Positions 29,388-37,275 of a stretch of DNA of 57,239 bases are shown piece by piece; within the stretch, counting starts at the first letter, position 1, and each line of letters starts with the position of its first letter. The DNA is from Burkholderiaceae bacterium (lineage in GTDB: Bacteria; Pseudomonadota; Gammaproteobacteria; Burkholderiales; Burkholderiaceae_C). The stretch is taken from contig JAEUOY010000032.1 in assembly GCA_016790515.1 (NCBI GenBank), positions 1-57,239 of the forward strand. The letters are read 5' to 3'. The translations under genes were made by a program, and so were the position numbers. The notes beneath the pieces are model-generated. The model was not told where the DNA came from and did not search any database. It worked only from the letters and a program-made list of their open reading frames with translations.

Positions 29388-31613
29388 TCAGCCGTTCCGG
29401 GCCGCCATCCAGGTGGCCAGCATCGCCTGCAACTGCTCCAGCGTGAACGGCTTGGCCAGGTGGCCGTCCATCCCGGCGGCAAAGCAGCGCTCGACATCGG
29501 CGCTCGAGGCGTTGGCGGTCAGCGCGATCACCGGCAGGCGGGTGCGTTGCTGCTCGCGCTCGAGTTCGCGCAGCTGCCGGGTCGCCTGGTAGCCGTTCAT
29601 CACCGGCATCTGGCAGTCCATCAGCACCGCCTTCAGGTCGGGGGCGGGGGGCCGGGCCAGCAGCGCGATCGCCTGCGCGCCGTCGTCGGCCGTGAGCACC
29701 GTCAGGCCCAGCGACTGCAGCATCGCCGAGCCGATCAGGCGGTTGACCTCGTTGTCCTCGACCAGCAGCACCTGGCCGGCCATCGCCGCCTCCGGGACCG
29801 TCGGCGCGGCCGGCGGCGGCGGGCGTGGTGCCGGCGCGCGCGGCAGCGGCAGCGTGAAGCCGAAGCGGCTGCCCAGGCCCGGCGCGCTGTGCAGACCCAG
29901 CTCGCCGCCCAGGCTGCACACCAGCTGCCGGCTGATCGCCAGCCCCAGGCCGGTGCCGCCGGCGGGGCGCTGCCCCGGCGCCTCGACCTGCGAGAACGGC
30001 TCGAAGACCAGCTCGTGCTGCGCCGCCGCGATGCCCGGTCCGGTGTCGCTGACCTCGAAGCGCACGCCGTCGCCGTCGGCCGGCGCCAGCCGCAGCACGA
30101 TCTCGCCCCGTTCGGTGAACTTGATCGCGTTGCCGACCAGGTTCAGCAGCACCTGGCGCAGGCGCAGCGCATCGCCCAGCCGCCAGCCGGCCAGCGCCGG
30201 ATCGGCCTGCACGCGCAGCACCAGCTGCTTGCGCTGGGCCGCCGCGGCGAACAGCGTGGCCACCGACTGCGCGATCGCGATCAACTCGATCGGCTCGTGC
30301 CGCAGCTGCAGCGCGCCGGCGCCGAGCTTGGCGAAGTCCAGCACCTCGTTGAGCACCGCCATCAGGGCCTCGCCCGAGGTCGCCGCGACCTCCAGGTAGC
30401 GGCTCTGGCGCTCGTCCAGCGGTGTCATCGACAGCAGCTCCAGCGCGCCGAGCATGCCGTTCATCGGCGTGCGGATCTCGTGGCTCATGCTGGAGAGGAA
30501 CTGCTCCTTCGCCCGGGCGGCGGCCAGCGCCTCGTCGCGGGCGATCTCCAGCTCGCGGGTGCGCTCGGACACCCGGTCTTCCAGGCCGGCGTTCAGCGCC
30601 GCCAGGCTGGCCTGGGCACGGGCCTGGTCCTGCCGGCCCTGCTCGATGCGGGCCATCATGTCGCGCAGGGCCTGCGCGAGCAGGCCGATGTCGTCGCCCT
30701 GGCCGCCGGCGCCGGCCAGCCTTTGCCCGATGTCGGCCGACAGCGCCGGCGCCGCGGCGAAGCCGGTCGCCGCCTGCTGCAGCGTGTGCAGACGGCGCGC
30801 CTGCGATCGCACCCAGCGGCCCAGCACCCACCAGCCGGCGAGCACGAAGGCCAGCGCGCCGCCGGCGGCCAGGCCGAGCAGCTGCGGACCCGACAGCGGC
30901 GAGACGAACGGCCGGTGCACCTGCAGCTGCGGCGCCTCGGGCCGGTCGTCCCAGGCCAGCGTGGTCACCGAGCCCGCCTGCGCGTGCGGCTCGGACGCCG
31001 ACTCGGCCGCCCCCGACACCGCCAGTGCCGTGCCGCCGCGCAGCAGCACCAGCCGGGCGTTCGGGTAGACCATGCGGCTCAGCAGCGCGTTGTCGATCGG
31101 GAAGTACAGCAGCAGGCGGTGGTCCTCGCCGGCGTCACGCACCGTCCCGCTGACGGTGCGGTAGACGGTGTGGTCCGGTTCGCTGAAGACCCAGCCCAGC
31201 CCGCGCGCGTCGGTGGCCGCGGGCAGCGGCGGCAGGTCCTGCGAGCGGGTGCCATGGCCGAAGCGCAGCCGCCCGGCGCCGTCGACGATCAGCACGTGGG
31301 TGAAGTCCTGCTGGTCGGTGAGGGTCAGCAGCAGCGTGCGCAGTCGGGCGTCGCGCAGCGCGGGCGTGGCGTCGCCGGCGCCGGCCTGCCACAGTTCGAT
31401 CAGCTGGCGCAGCGCGAAGGCGTTCAGCCGCCAGCCCTCGTCCAGGTTGTGAATGCGCGACGAGAAGTAGGCACGGGCGTCGAGCAGCTGCTGCTGGCGC
31501 GCGTTGTCGATCACCACCCGCGCGGCCAGCGCGAAACAGGCCATCACCACGCCCAGGATCACCAGCAGGATGGCCAGCAGCCGCAGCGTCAGCGACACGC
31601 CGGCCGCGCGCAT
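29388..31613 (-). CDS. Hybrid sensor histidine kinase with C-terminal receiver
   Basis: A 741-residue membrane kinase. TM1 is about 8-32, followed by a periplasmic domain to about 242 that I do not recognise. TM2 is about 244-265, followed by a HAMP-like helix and a coiled coil (about 340-370). HisKA has His378 in Ser-Met-Ser-His-Glu-Ile-Arg-Thr-Pro-Met. HATPase boxes are Asn-Leu-Val-Gly-Asn-Ala-Ile-Lys-Phe-Thr, Asp-Thr-Gly-Pro-Gly-Ile and Gly-Thr-Gly-Leu-Gly-Leu-Ala-Ile. The receiver has Asp666 in Met-Asp-Cys-Gln-Met-Pro-Val-Met. No HPt domain or output regulator is encoded beside it, so phosphotransfer must use a protein from elsewhere. The gene upstream, 8 bases away, encodes a periplasmic binding protein that may be its input. 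Confidence 0.92.
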   Translation of the reverse strand: MRAAGVSLTLRLLAILLVILGVVMACFALAARVVIDNARQQQLLDARAYFSSRIHNLDEGWRLNAFALRQLIELWQAGAGDATPALRDARLRTLLLTLTDQQDFTHVLIVDGAGRLRFGHGTRSQDLPPLPAATDARGLGWVFSEPDHTVYRTVSGTVRDAGEDHRLLLYFPIDNALLSRMVYPNARLVLLRGGTALAVSGAAESASEPHAQAGSVTTLAWDDRPEAPQLQVHRPFVSPLSGPQLLGLAAGGALAFVLAGWWVLGRWVRSQARRLHTLQQAATGFAAAPALSADIGQRLAGAGGQGDDIGLLAQALRDMMARIEQGRQDQARAQASLAALNAGLEDRVSERTRELEIARDEALAAARAKEQFLSSMSHEIRTPMNGMLGALELLSMTPLDERQSRYLEVAATSGEALMAVLNEVLDFAKLGAGALQLRHEPIELIAIAQSVATLFAAAAQRKQLVLRVQADPALAGWRLGDALRLRQVLLNLVGNAIKFTERGEIVLRLAPADGDGVRFEVSDTGPGIAAAQHELVFEPFSQVEAPGQRPAGGTGLGLAISRQLVCSLGGELGLHSAPGLGSRFGFTLPLPRAPAPRPPPPAAPTVPEAAMAGQVLLVEDNEVNRLIGSAMLQSLGLTVLTADDGAQAIALLARPPAPDLKAVLMDCQMPVMNGYQATRQLRELEREQQRTRLPVIALTANASSADVERCFAAGMDGHLAKPFTLEQLQAMLATWMAARNG

Positions 31614-31621
31614 GCCGGCGC

Positions 31622-32665
31622 TCACGGCTTGCGTCCGGCCCAGCGGTCGACCACCATGCTCGACACCCGGTAGGCCACGGCATCCGGCGAGGCCCCGGCG
31701 CTCTCGCGGAAGAAGGTCTCGGTCTGTTCGAGCTGGGCCGCCGAGAAGCGGCCGTCGGGGCTGTACTGCTGCGGGTACATCGCCAGCATCGCGCCGATCG
31801 CCGCGGCGTCGGCGCCGGACAGTCCCAGCGCCTCGACCACCGCCTGCGGGGGGTTCGCCAGCCGCCAGGCCAGCGTGCGCTGCATCACCCGCACCAGACG
31901 CTGCGCGAGCTCGGGCTGCGCCTCGACCCGGCTGCGCGGGGCGATCAGCGTGCCGCGCAGGAAGCCCACCCCCGGCAGCGTGCGCGGGTCGGACGGGTGG
32001 CCGATGCGAAACAGCGGGTAGGCCAGTCCCTCCTGCTCGAGCCGCAGGCCGAACGGCTCCTCCGACACCGTGGCGTCGACCAGCCGCGCGCGCAGCGCGC
32101 TGGACTGCGTCTCCCACGACTGGCCGGCGGCGACGAATCGCACCGACTCCGGCGGCACCTGGTGCTGGCGCAGCACCAGCACCAGGAACTGCTGGCCGGT
32201 GGTTGCCGTGGTCAGCGAGTTGCTGTGCACGCCGAGCACCCGGCCGCGCAGGTCCTCGATGCGCCGCACCACCGGCTTGAGGTCGCTGCGCACCATCACC
32301 GACAGCAGCGTGCGGTCCTCGATCGCCGCCAGCGCGACCAGCTTCGGGCCGGCCAGGTTCTCGTGCATCGCCGCCGGCAGGCCGAAGACGGCGCAGCTCG
32401 CGTTGCCGTTGTTCAGTTCGCGGATCGCCACGCCGCCGCCGGAGACGAACTTCAGCCGCAGCGCGATGCCCTCGGCGCGGTCGGCGCCCGTCTTCACCGC
32501 CAGTTCGGGGATCAGCGACACCGCGCTGGCCGGTCCCGGCGTCGCCAGCACGACATCGATCGGCGCCTGGGCGCGCGCCGACCGCGGCGCGGCCAGCGCC
32601 AGGCCCAGCGCCAAGCTGCACTGCAGCAGGTCTCGACGTCGGCCTCCGGACTCGACTGGGCGCAT
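31622..32665 (-). CDS. Periplasmic SsuA/NMT1-like substrate-binding protein
   Basis: A 347-residue exported protein. The N-terminus Gly-Gly-Arg-Arg-Arg-Asp-Leu-Leu-Gln plus a hydrophobic stretch and Ala-Arg-Ala|Gln is a signal peptide with a twin-arginine-like head. The body matches NMT1/SsuA-type receptors: Phe-Val-Ser-Gly-Gly-Gly-Val-Ala-Ile near 80, Leu-Arg-Gly-Arg-Val-Leu-Gly-Val-His and Val-Asp-Ala-Thr-Val-Ser-Glu-Glu-Pro. No ABC permease or ATPase gene is nearby. The gene is 8 bases upstream of the hybrid kinase, so it probably feeds ligand information to the kinase rather than to a transporter. AGGAG precedes ATG 32665. Confidence 0.85.
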   Translation of the reverse strand: MRPVESGGRRRDLLQCSLALGLALAAPRSARAQAPIDVVLATPGPASAVSLIPELAVKTGADRAEGIALRLKFVSGGGVAIRELNNGNASCAVFGLPAAMHENLAGPKLVALAAIEDRTLLSVMVRSDLKPVVRRIEDLRGRVLGVHSNSLTTATTGQQFLVLVLRQHQVPPESVRFVAAGQSWETQSSALRARLVDATVSEEPFGLRLEQEGLAYPLFRIGHPSDPRTLPGVGFLRGTLIAPRSRVEAQPELAQRLVRVMQRTLAWRLANPPQAVVEALGLSGADAAAIGAMLAMYPQQYSPDGRFSAAQLEQTETFFRESAGASPDAVAYRVSSMVVDRWAGRKP

Positions 32666-32728
32666 GACCGCTCCTGGATGTCGCAAGGATTTTATCGGAT
32701 CGTCGGTCTGTCGCATTGCCGCCACCGA

Positions 32729-32742
32729 TTGACAATGGTCAA
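32729..32742. promoter_or_regulatory. TTGAC-N4-GTCAA palindrome between divergent operons
   Basis: ATTGAC-AATG-GTCAAGAA, a perfect 5-4-5 palindrome sharing half-sites and flanks with 26032-26045. It lies 64 bases upstream of the binding-protein/kinase operon and about 70 bases upstream of the glycosyltransferase operon, so it could control either. Confidence 0.5.
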
Positions 32743-32811
32743 GAACGTCGCCCCGGGTCTTCCGGGACAATCACCGGTTTGCCACTGCCCGGGCCCGTTC
32801 AGGCCTTGCCG

Positions 32812-33570
32812 ATGCCGATGACCACCGCCATGCCTTACCCCGATTACGCGGGCGCGCTGTCGGTGGTGGTGCCGGTGCGCAACGAGGCCGAGAACGTGCT
32901 GCCGCTGATCGAGGAGATCCACGCGGCGCTGGAAGGCCACGCCGACTTCGAAGTGATCTACGTCGACGACGGCAGCACCGACGACACGCCGCAGCGCCTG
33001 GCCGAGGCCGGCCGGCGGTTTCCGCGGCTGCGCGTGCTGCGCCATGCGCGCTCCTGCGGCCAGAGCACCGCGATCGCCACCGCGGTGCGCGCGGCGCGCC
33101 ATCCCTGGATCGCCACGCTCGACGGCGACGGCCAGAACGACCCGGCCGACATCCCGCTGCTGCTCGATCGCGTGCGCGCCGGCCAGCGCAGCCCGGGGCT
33201 GGCGCTGGTGGCCGGCTGGCGCACCCGGCGGCAGGACACGATCGTGCGCAAGATCTCGTCGCGGGTGGCCAACCGGGTGCGCGGCGGCCTGCTCGGCGAC
33301 CGCACGCCCGACACCGGCTGCGGCCTGAAGGTGTTCCCGCGCGACCTGTTCCTGCGCCTGCCGTTCTTCGACCACCTGCACCGCTTCCTGCCGGCGCTGG
33401 TGCTGCGCGAGGGCCAGCAGGTGGTGTCGGTGCCGGTGCGGCACCGCGAGCGCGTGGCCGGGCAGTCCAAGTACGGCATCGGCAACCGGCTGTGGGTCGG
33501 CATCGTCGACCTGATGGGCGTGATGTGGCTGAACCGCCGGATGAAGCGGCCCGAGATCGAGACGACATGA
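32812..33570 (+). CDS. Family 2 glycosyltransferase (dolichyl-/polyprenyl-phosphate sugar transferase type)
   Basis: A GT2 enzyme of about 252 residues. It has Ser-Val-Val-Val-Pro-Val-Arg-Asn-Glu, the nucleotide-sugar motif Val-Asp-Asp-Gly-Ser-Thr-Asp-Asp-Thr, and the metal-binding Leu-Asp-Gly-Asp-Gly-Gln-Asn-Asp-Pro. It lacks the C-terminal membrane anchor of ArnC/DPM3-type enzymes; only a weak hydrophobic segment is present near the end. It should load a sugar onto undecaprenyl phosphate as donor for the membrane transferase two genes downstream. The exact start is uncertain: ATGs at 32812, 32818 and 32830 are all possible and none has a strong ribosome site. Its stop overlaps the next start (ATGA). 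Confidence 0.87.
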   Translation: MPMTTAMPYPDYAGALSVVVPVRNEAENVLPLIEEIHAALEGHADFEVIYVDDGSTDDTPQRLAEAGRRFPRLRVLRHARSCGQSTAIATAVRAARHPWIATLDGDGQNDPADIPLLLDRVRAGQRSPGLALVAGWRTRRQDTIVRKISSRVANRVRGGLLGDRTPDTGCGLKVFPRDLFLRLPFFDHLHRFLPALVLREGQQVVSVPVRHRERVAGQSKYGIGNRLWVGIVDLMGVMWLNRRMKRPEIETT

Positions 33571-33878
33571 ACCTGCATGCGATCAGCCTGCCCGAGTGGC
33601 TGGTGCTGGTGGTGGGCTTCGGCGGCCAGGCACTGTTCTCTGCGCGCTTCCTGGTGCAGTGGGTGGCCAGCGAGCGCGCCAAGCGCTCGGTGGTGCCCGA
33701 GCTCTTCTGGTACCTGTCGGTGGCCGGCGGCCTGACGCTGCTGATCTACGCGATCTACCGCGAGGACCCGGTGTTCATGCTCGGCCAGGCCAGCGGCCTG
33801 GCGATCTATGCCCGCAACCTGTGGCTGATCCATCGCGAGAAGCGCAGCGCTGCCGCGGTGGTGGCCGACGAGCGATGA
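33567..33878 (+). CDS. Lipid A biosynthesis N-terminal (LAB_N) domain membrane protein
   Basis: A 103-residue protein with three hydrophobic spans. It has the LAB_N signature Phe-Ser-Ala-Arg-Phe-Leu-Val-Gln-Trp-Val-Ala-Ser-Glu-Arg and Val-Pro-x-x-Phe-Trp-Tyr-Leu-Ser, ending Arg-Asn-Leu-Trp-Leu-Ile. The domain is PQ-loop-like and is usually found between a DPM-type GT2 and an ArnT-type transferase, as here. It may assist lipid-linked sugar flipping or complex assembly. It overlaps both neighbours by four bases (ATGA), so the three products are probably made in step. Confidence 0.88.
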   Translation: MNLHAISLPEWLVLVVGFGGQALFSARFLVQWVASERAKRSVVPELFWYLSVAGGLTLLIYAIYREDPVFMLGQASGLAIYARNLWLIHREKRSAAAVVADER

Positions 33879-35476
33879 ACCGCCGCGACGCGCGGCTGGA
33901 CGCGACGTGGCTGCTGGCGCTGCTGCTGCTGCTGGCCGCGGCCGGGCTGGCGCGGCCGCTGCTGCCGATCGACGAGACCCGCTATGCGGCGGTGGCCTGG
34001 GAGATGTGGGCGCGCGGCGACGCGCTGCTGCCGGTGCTCAACGGCCAGCCCTACCACCACAAGCCGCCGCTGCTGTTCTGGCTGATCCAGGCCGGCTGGG
34101 CGGTGTTCGGCGTGCAGTCCTGGTGGCTGCGGCTGCTGCCGCCGCTGTTTGCCGCCGGCACGCTGGGGCTCGCGGTGCTGCTGGCGCGCGAGCTGTGGCC
34201 GCAGCGGCCCGAGGTCGCGCGGATCGCGCCGTTCGTGCTGCTGGCCAGCCTGCTGTTCGGCTACTTCGCCACCGCGCTGATGTTCGACATGCTGCTGAGC
34301 TTCTTCGTCGCGCTCGGCCTGCTGGGCCTGGCGCGGGCCTGGCGCCGCGGCGATGCCGGCGGCCGGCCGGCCGGCTTCGTGCTGCTGGGCCTGGGGCTGG
34401 GCGGCGCGCTGTTCTCGAAGGGCCCGGTCGGCCTGCTGCACCTGCTGCCGGCGGCGCTGTTCGCGCCGCTGTGGATGGTCGAGCAGCGCCCGCCCTGGCG
34501 GCGCTGGTACGCCGGCGTCGTTGCGGCGGTGCTCGGCGGCGCGGCGATGATCCTGGCCTGGGCGATCCCGGCCGGCTTCGCCGGCGGCGAGGCCTACCGC
34601 GCGGCGATCTTCTGGGGCCAGACCGCGAACCGCATGGTCGAGAGCTTCGCCCACCGCGCCCCGGGCTGGTTCTACCTCGTCGCGCTGCCGTGGATGCTGG
34701 CGCCCTGGCTGCTGTGGCCGCGCTGGTGGCGCGGCCTGCGCCAGGGCATGCTGGCCGACAGCGGGCTGCGGCTGGCGCTGGGCAGCGCGCTGTTCTGTCT
34801 GGTGTTCTTCTCGTTCGTCAGCGGCAAGCGCTGGCAGTACCTGCTGCCCGAGTTCACGCTGTTCGCGCTGGTCGTCGCCCGCGCGCTGGCCGGCCGCGGC
34901 GACGAGGCCGCGCGGCCGCCGGGCCGCTGGTCGCTGCTGCTGCCGGCGCTGACGCTGGCCGGTGTCGGCGTGGTGGTGCTGGTCGCCGCGCCGCGGCTGG
35001 CCGCGCGGCTGGACCTGGCCGAGGACGCCCGGGCGCTCGTGCTGGGCGGCGCGCTGGCCTTGGCCTGCGGCGCCGCGCTGCTGCTGCGCCGACCGGCGGC
35101 GGCGCTGGTCGACGTGCGCCGCGTCGCCACCGCCGCGGTGATCGCCGTCGCCGGACTGATGGTCGCGGTGGACGTCGCGATGCGCGAGCCCTATGACCTG
35201 GCCGAGGTCGGCGACCGGCTGTCACAGCTCGAGCAGGCCGGTCGCCCGCTGGCCATCGGCGACGCCTACCACGGCCAGTGGACGCTGGCCGGCCGGCTGC
35301 GCCGGCCGCTGGTCACGCTGCCACCGGATGGCGTCGCGCCCTGGCTGGCGGCGCATCCCGACGGCCGCGCGCTGTTCGTCTACCGCGACGCGTCGGAACT
35401 GCCGGCCGCCGCCCGCGTCGAGTACCGCCGGCGCTACCGCGGCGGCTGGATCGCGATCCTGGCGGCGCCGGGCTGA
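33875..35476 (+). CDS. ArnT-like (GT83/PMT family) membrane glycosyltransferase
   Basis: A 533-residue polytopic protein with about 11-12 hydrophobic spans. The first periplasmic loop has Pro-Ile-Asp-Glu-Thr-Arg-Tyr-Ala, the acidic motif of ArnT/PMT enzymes. It is followed by Tyr-His-His-Lys-Pro-Pro-Leu-Leu-Phe-Trp, as in aminoarabinose and related transferases. The soluble C-terminal part (about 440-533) is periplasmic by analogy. It should move a sugar from a polyprenyl-phosphate donor to lipid A or another surface glycan. It is last of the coupled three-gene operon and ends two bases from the convergent peptidase gene. Confidence 0.9.
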   Translation: MNRRDARLDATWLLALLLLLAAAGLARPLLPIDETRYAAVAWEMWARGDALLPVLNGQPYHHKPPLLFWLIQAGWAVFGVQSWWLRLLPPLFAAGTLGLAVLLARELWPQRPEVARIAPFVLLASLLFGYFATALMFDMLLSFFVALGLLGLARAWRRGDAGGRPAGFVLLGLGLGGALFSKGPVGLLHLLPAALFAPLWMVEQRPPWRRWYAGVVAAVLGGAAMILAWAIPAGFAGGEAYRAAIFWGQTANRMVESFAHRAPGWFYLVALPWMLAPWLLWPRWWRGLRQGMLADSGLRLALGSALFCLVFFSFVSGKRWQYLLPEFTLFALVVARALAGRGDEAARPPGRWSLLLPALTLAGVGVVVLVAAPRLAARLDLAEDARALVLGGALALACGAALLLRRPAAALVDVRRVATAAVIAVAGLMVAVDVAMREPYDLAEVGDRLSQLEQAGRPLAIGDAYHGQWTLAGRLRRPLVTLPPDGVAPWLAAHPDGRALFVYRDASELPAAARVEYRRRYRGGWIAILAAPG

Positions 35477-35477
35477 C

Positions 35478-36878
35478 TCACACCGGCCGGCGCGGCAGCG
35501 CGGCGGCCTGTTCGCCGACATCCCACAGCAGCGCCGCGGTCATCGCCAGCCCCTGGCGCATCAGCGCCGGCAGCACATGCTCGTTCGGCGCGTGCTGGCT
35601 GCAGGCCGGGTAGCTGTGCGGCACCCAGACGGTGGGCAGCCCCAGGATGTCGGCGAACACGTCGTTGGGCAGGCTGCCGCCCAGGTTGGGCAGCAGCGCA
35701 GGCTTCAGGCCGGTGCTGGCCTCGAGCGAGGCCATCGCCAGCCGCACCCAGGCGTTGTCGGGGTCGAGCCGGGTCGCGGCCATCATCACCGGCTCGCTGA
35801 CCTCGATGTCGCCGAAGCCCTCGGCGTCGAGGTGGGCGACCACGAATTCGCGCAGCCGCTGCGCCGCGGTGCCGACGACGAAGCGCAGCTGCAGCGTCGC
35901 CCGCGCCGCCGGCGGGATCGCGTTGACCGGCTGCGCCGGATGGCCGCAGCCGAAGGCCAGCACCTCCAGCGCGTTCCAGCCGAACACCCGCTCGGGCGGA
36001 CTCAAGCCCGGCTCGCCCCAGTCGAGGTCGACCGCCGGGTCGCCCGCGCTGCCGCCGACCGTGATGTCGGCCAGCGCCGAGCGCACCGCGGCCGGCAGCG
36101 GCGGCGGCCGCAGCCCCTGGACCCGGATCACGCCGCGGCCGTCGACCAGGCTGGCGATGGCACTGGCCAGCACCGTGCCCGGGTTGCGCAGCAGGCCGCC
36201 CCAGTTGCCGGAGTGATGGCCGCCCTCGCGGCAGTTCAGCGCCAGGTCGAAGTTGGCGACGCCGCGCGAGCCCAGGAACACGGTCGGCCGGTCGGCGCGC
36301 AGGCGCGGGCCGTCGCTGGCGATCAGCACGTCGGCGGCCAGCCGATCGCCTTCGGCGGCGCAGAACCCGGCCAGCCCCGGCGAGCCCGTCTCCTCGCCCA
36401 TCTCGACCAGCCACTTCGCGTTGAAGCCGAGCCGGCCGCCGCGCGCGCCGATCACCGCCGCCAACGCCGCCAGGTTGATGCTGTGCTGGGCCTTGTTGTC
36501 GGCGGCGCCGCGGCCGTACCAGCGGTCTGCGGCTTCGGTCAGCGTCCACGGGTCCCGGCCCGCGGCCCACTGGCCCTCGTGGCCGCGCACCACGTCGCCG
36601 TGGCCGTAGAACAGCACGGTCGGCAGGGCCGGGTCCTCGAGGCGCTGTGCGGTGAGCAGCGGCGGGGCGCCGGCCACCGGGTTGGCGTGGATCGTCGACG
36701 TGAAGCCCAGCGCGGCGAGCGCCGGGGCGATCTGCGCGGCCAGGTAGTCCTGCAGCGCCGCCGCGCTCGCGCTGTTCTGGCTCTCGGTGCGGCAGGCCAC
36801 GCGCTGGGCCAGCGTGCGGAAGAAGGCGCCCGAGTCGAACTGCGCTTCGGCCTGGGCGATCGCGGCGGCGCGGGACAC
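35478..36878 (-). CDS. M20-family metallopeptidase (dipeptidase/deacylase)
   Basis: A 466-residue di-zinc hydrolase. Metal ligands are recognisable in Gly-His-Gly-Asp-Val-Val, Gly-Arg-Gly-Ala-Ala-Asp-Asn-Lys, the Glu-Glu pair of Glu-Met-Gly-Glu-Glu-Thr-Gly-Ser and the C-terminal His-Ala-Pro-Asn-Glu-His. The dimerisation lid lies between. No Met is available near the N-terminus; GTG 36878, preceded by GAAGG, gives a normal length. It is 11 bases downstream of the ABM gene and is likely co-transcribed. It could be a carnosinase-like dipeptidase or N-acyl amino acid deacylase. Confidence 0.9.
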   Translation of the reverse strand: MSRAAAIAQAEAQFDSGAFFRTLAQRVACRTESQNSASAAALQDYLAAQIAPALAALGFTSTIHANPVAGAPPLLTAQRLEDPALPTVLFYGHGDVVRGHEGQWAAGRDPWTLTEAADRWYGRGAADNKAQHSINLAALAAVIGARGGRLGFNAKWLVEMGEETGSPGLAGFCAAEGDRLAADVLIASDGPRLRADRPTVFLGSRGVANFDLALNCREGGHHSGNWGGLLRNPGTVLASAIASLVDGRGVIRVQGLRPPPLPAAVRSALADITVGGSAGDPAVDLDWGEPGLSPPERVFGWNALEVLAFGCGHPAQPVNAIPPAARATLQLRFVVGTAAQRLREFVVAHLDAEGFGDIEVSEPVMMAATRLDPDNAWVRLAMASLEASTGLKPALLPNLGGSLPNDVFADILGLPTVWVPHSYPACSQHAPNEHVLPALMRQGLAMTAALLWDVGEQAAALPRRPV

Positions 36879-36889
36879 GGCTCGGACCT

Positions 36890-37192
36890 TCAGGCGGACC
36901 TGGCGACCAGTGCGAAATGCTCGACCGACGGCGGCGCGGCGAAGAACGGCCCGATGATCGCGCGCCACTGTGCGAACAGCGGCCCCTGGCGGAAGCCGAC
37001 GGTGTGGTCCTCCAGCGTGGCCCAGACGATCTGCAGCACGTAGCGCTCGGGGCTCTCGATGCCGCGGGTCACGCTGTAGCCCTGCATGCCCCGGGCGTGG
37101 ACGGCGACGGTGGCCAGCGCATGCTGGATCGCCTCCTCGAACGCGGCGTTCTGGCCGGGCTGGATGCGGATGTCGGCAATCTCGAGAATCAT
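36890..37192 (-). CDS. Antibiotic biosynthesis monooxygenase (ABM) domain protein
   Basis: A 100-residue single-domain ABM fold protein: Ile-Leu-Glu-Ile-Ala-Asp-Ile-Arg-Ile at the start, then Ala-Arg-Gly-Met-Gln-Gly-Tyr, Tyr-Val-Leu-Gln-Ile-Val-Trp-Ala-Thr-Leu-Glu-Asp-His and Phe-Ala-Pro-Pro-Pro-Ser-Val-Glu-His-type ending. Such dimeric proteins include quinol monooxygenases and many of unknown role. It is the first gene of a leftward pair with the M20 peptidase, divergent from the hydrolase/dioxygenase pair. Confidence 0.85.
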   Translation of the reverse strand: MILEIADIRIQPGQNAAFEEAIQHALATVAVHARGMQGYSVTRGIESPERYVLQIVWATLEDHTVGFRQGPLFAQWRAIIGPFFAAPPSVEHFALVARSA

Positions 37193-37275
37193 GGCGGGCT
37201 CCGATGCTTGGGCAGCGCAGTTTAGGCTCCGCTACAGTGGCGCGGCAGCGCCCGCTGCTGTCGCCGAGGTGCCCC

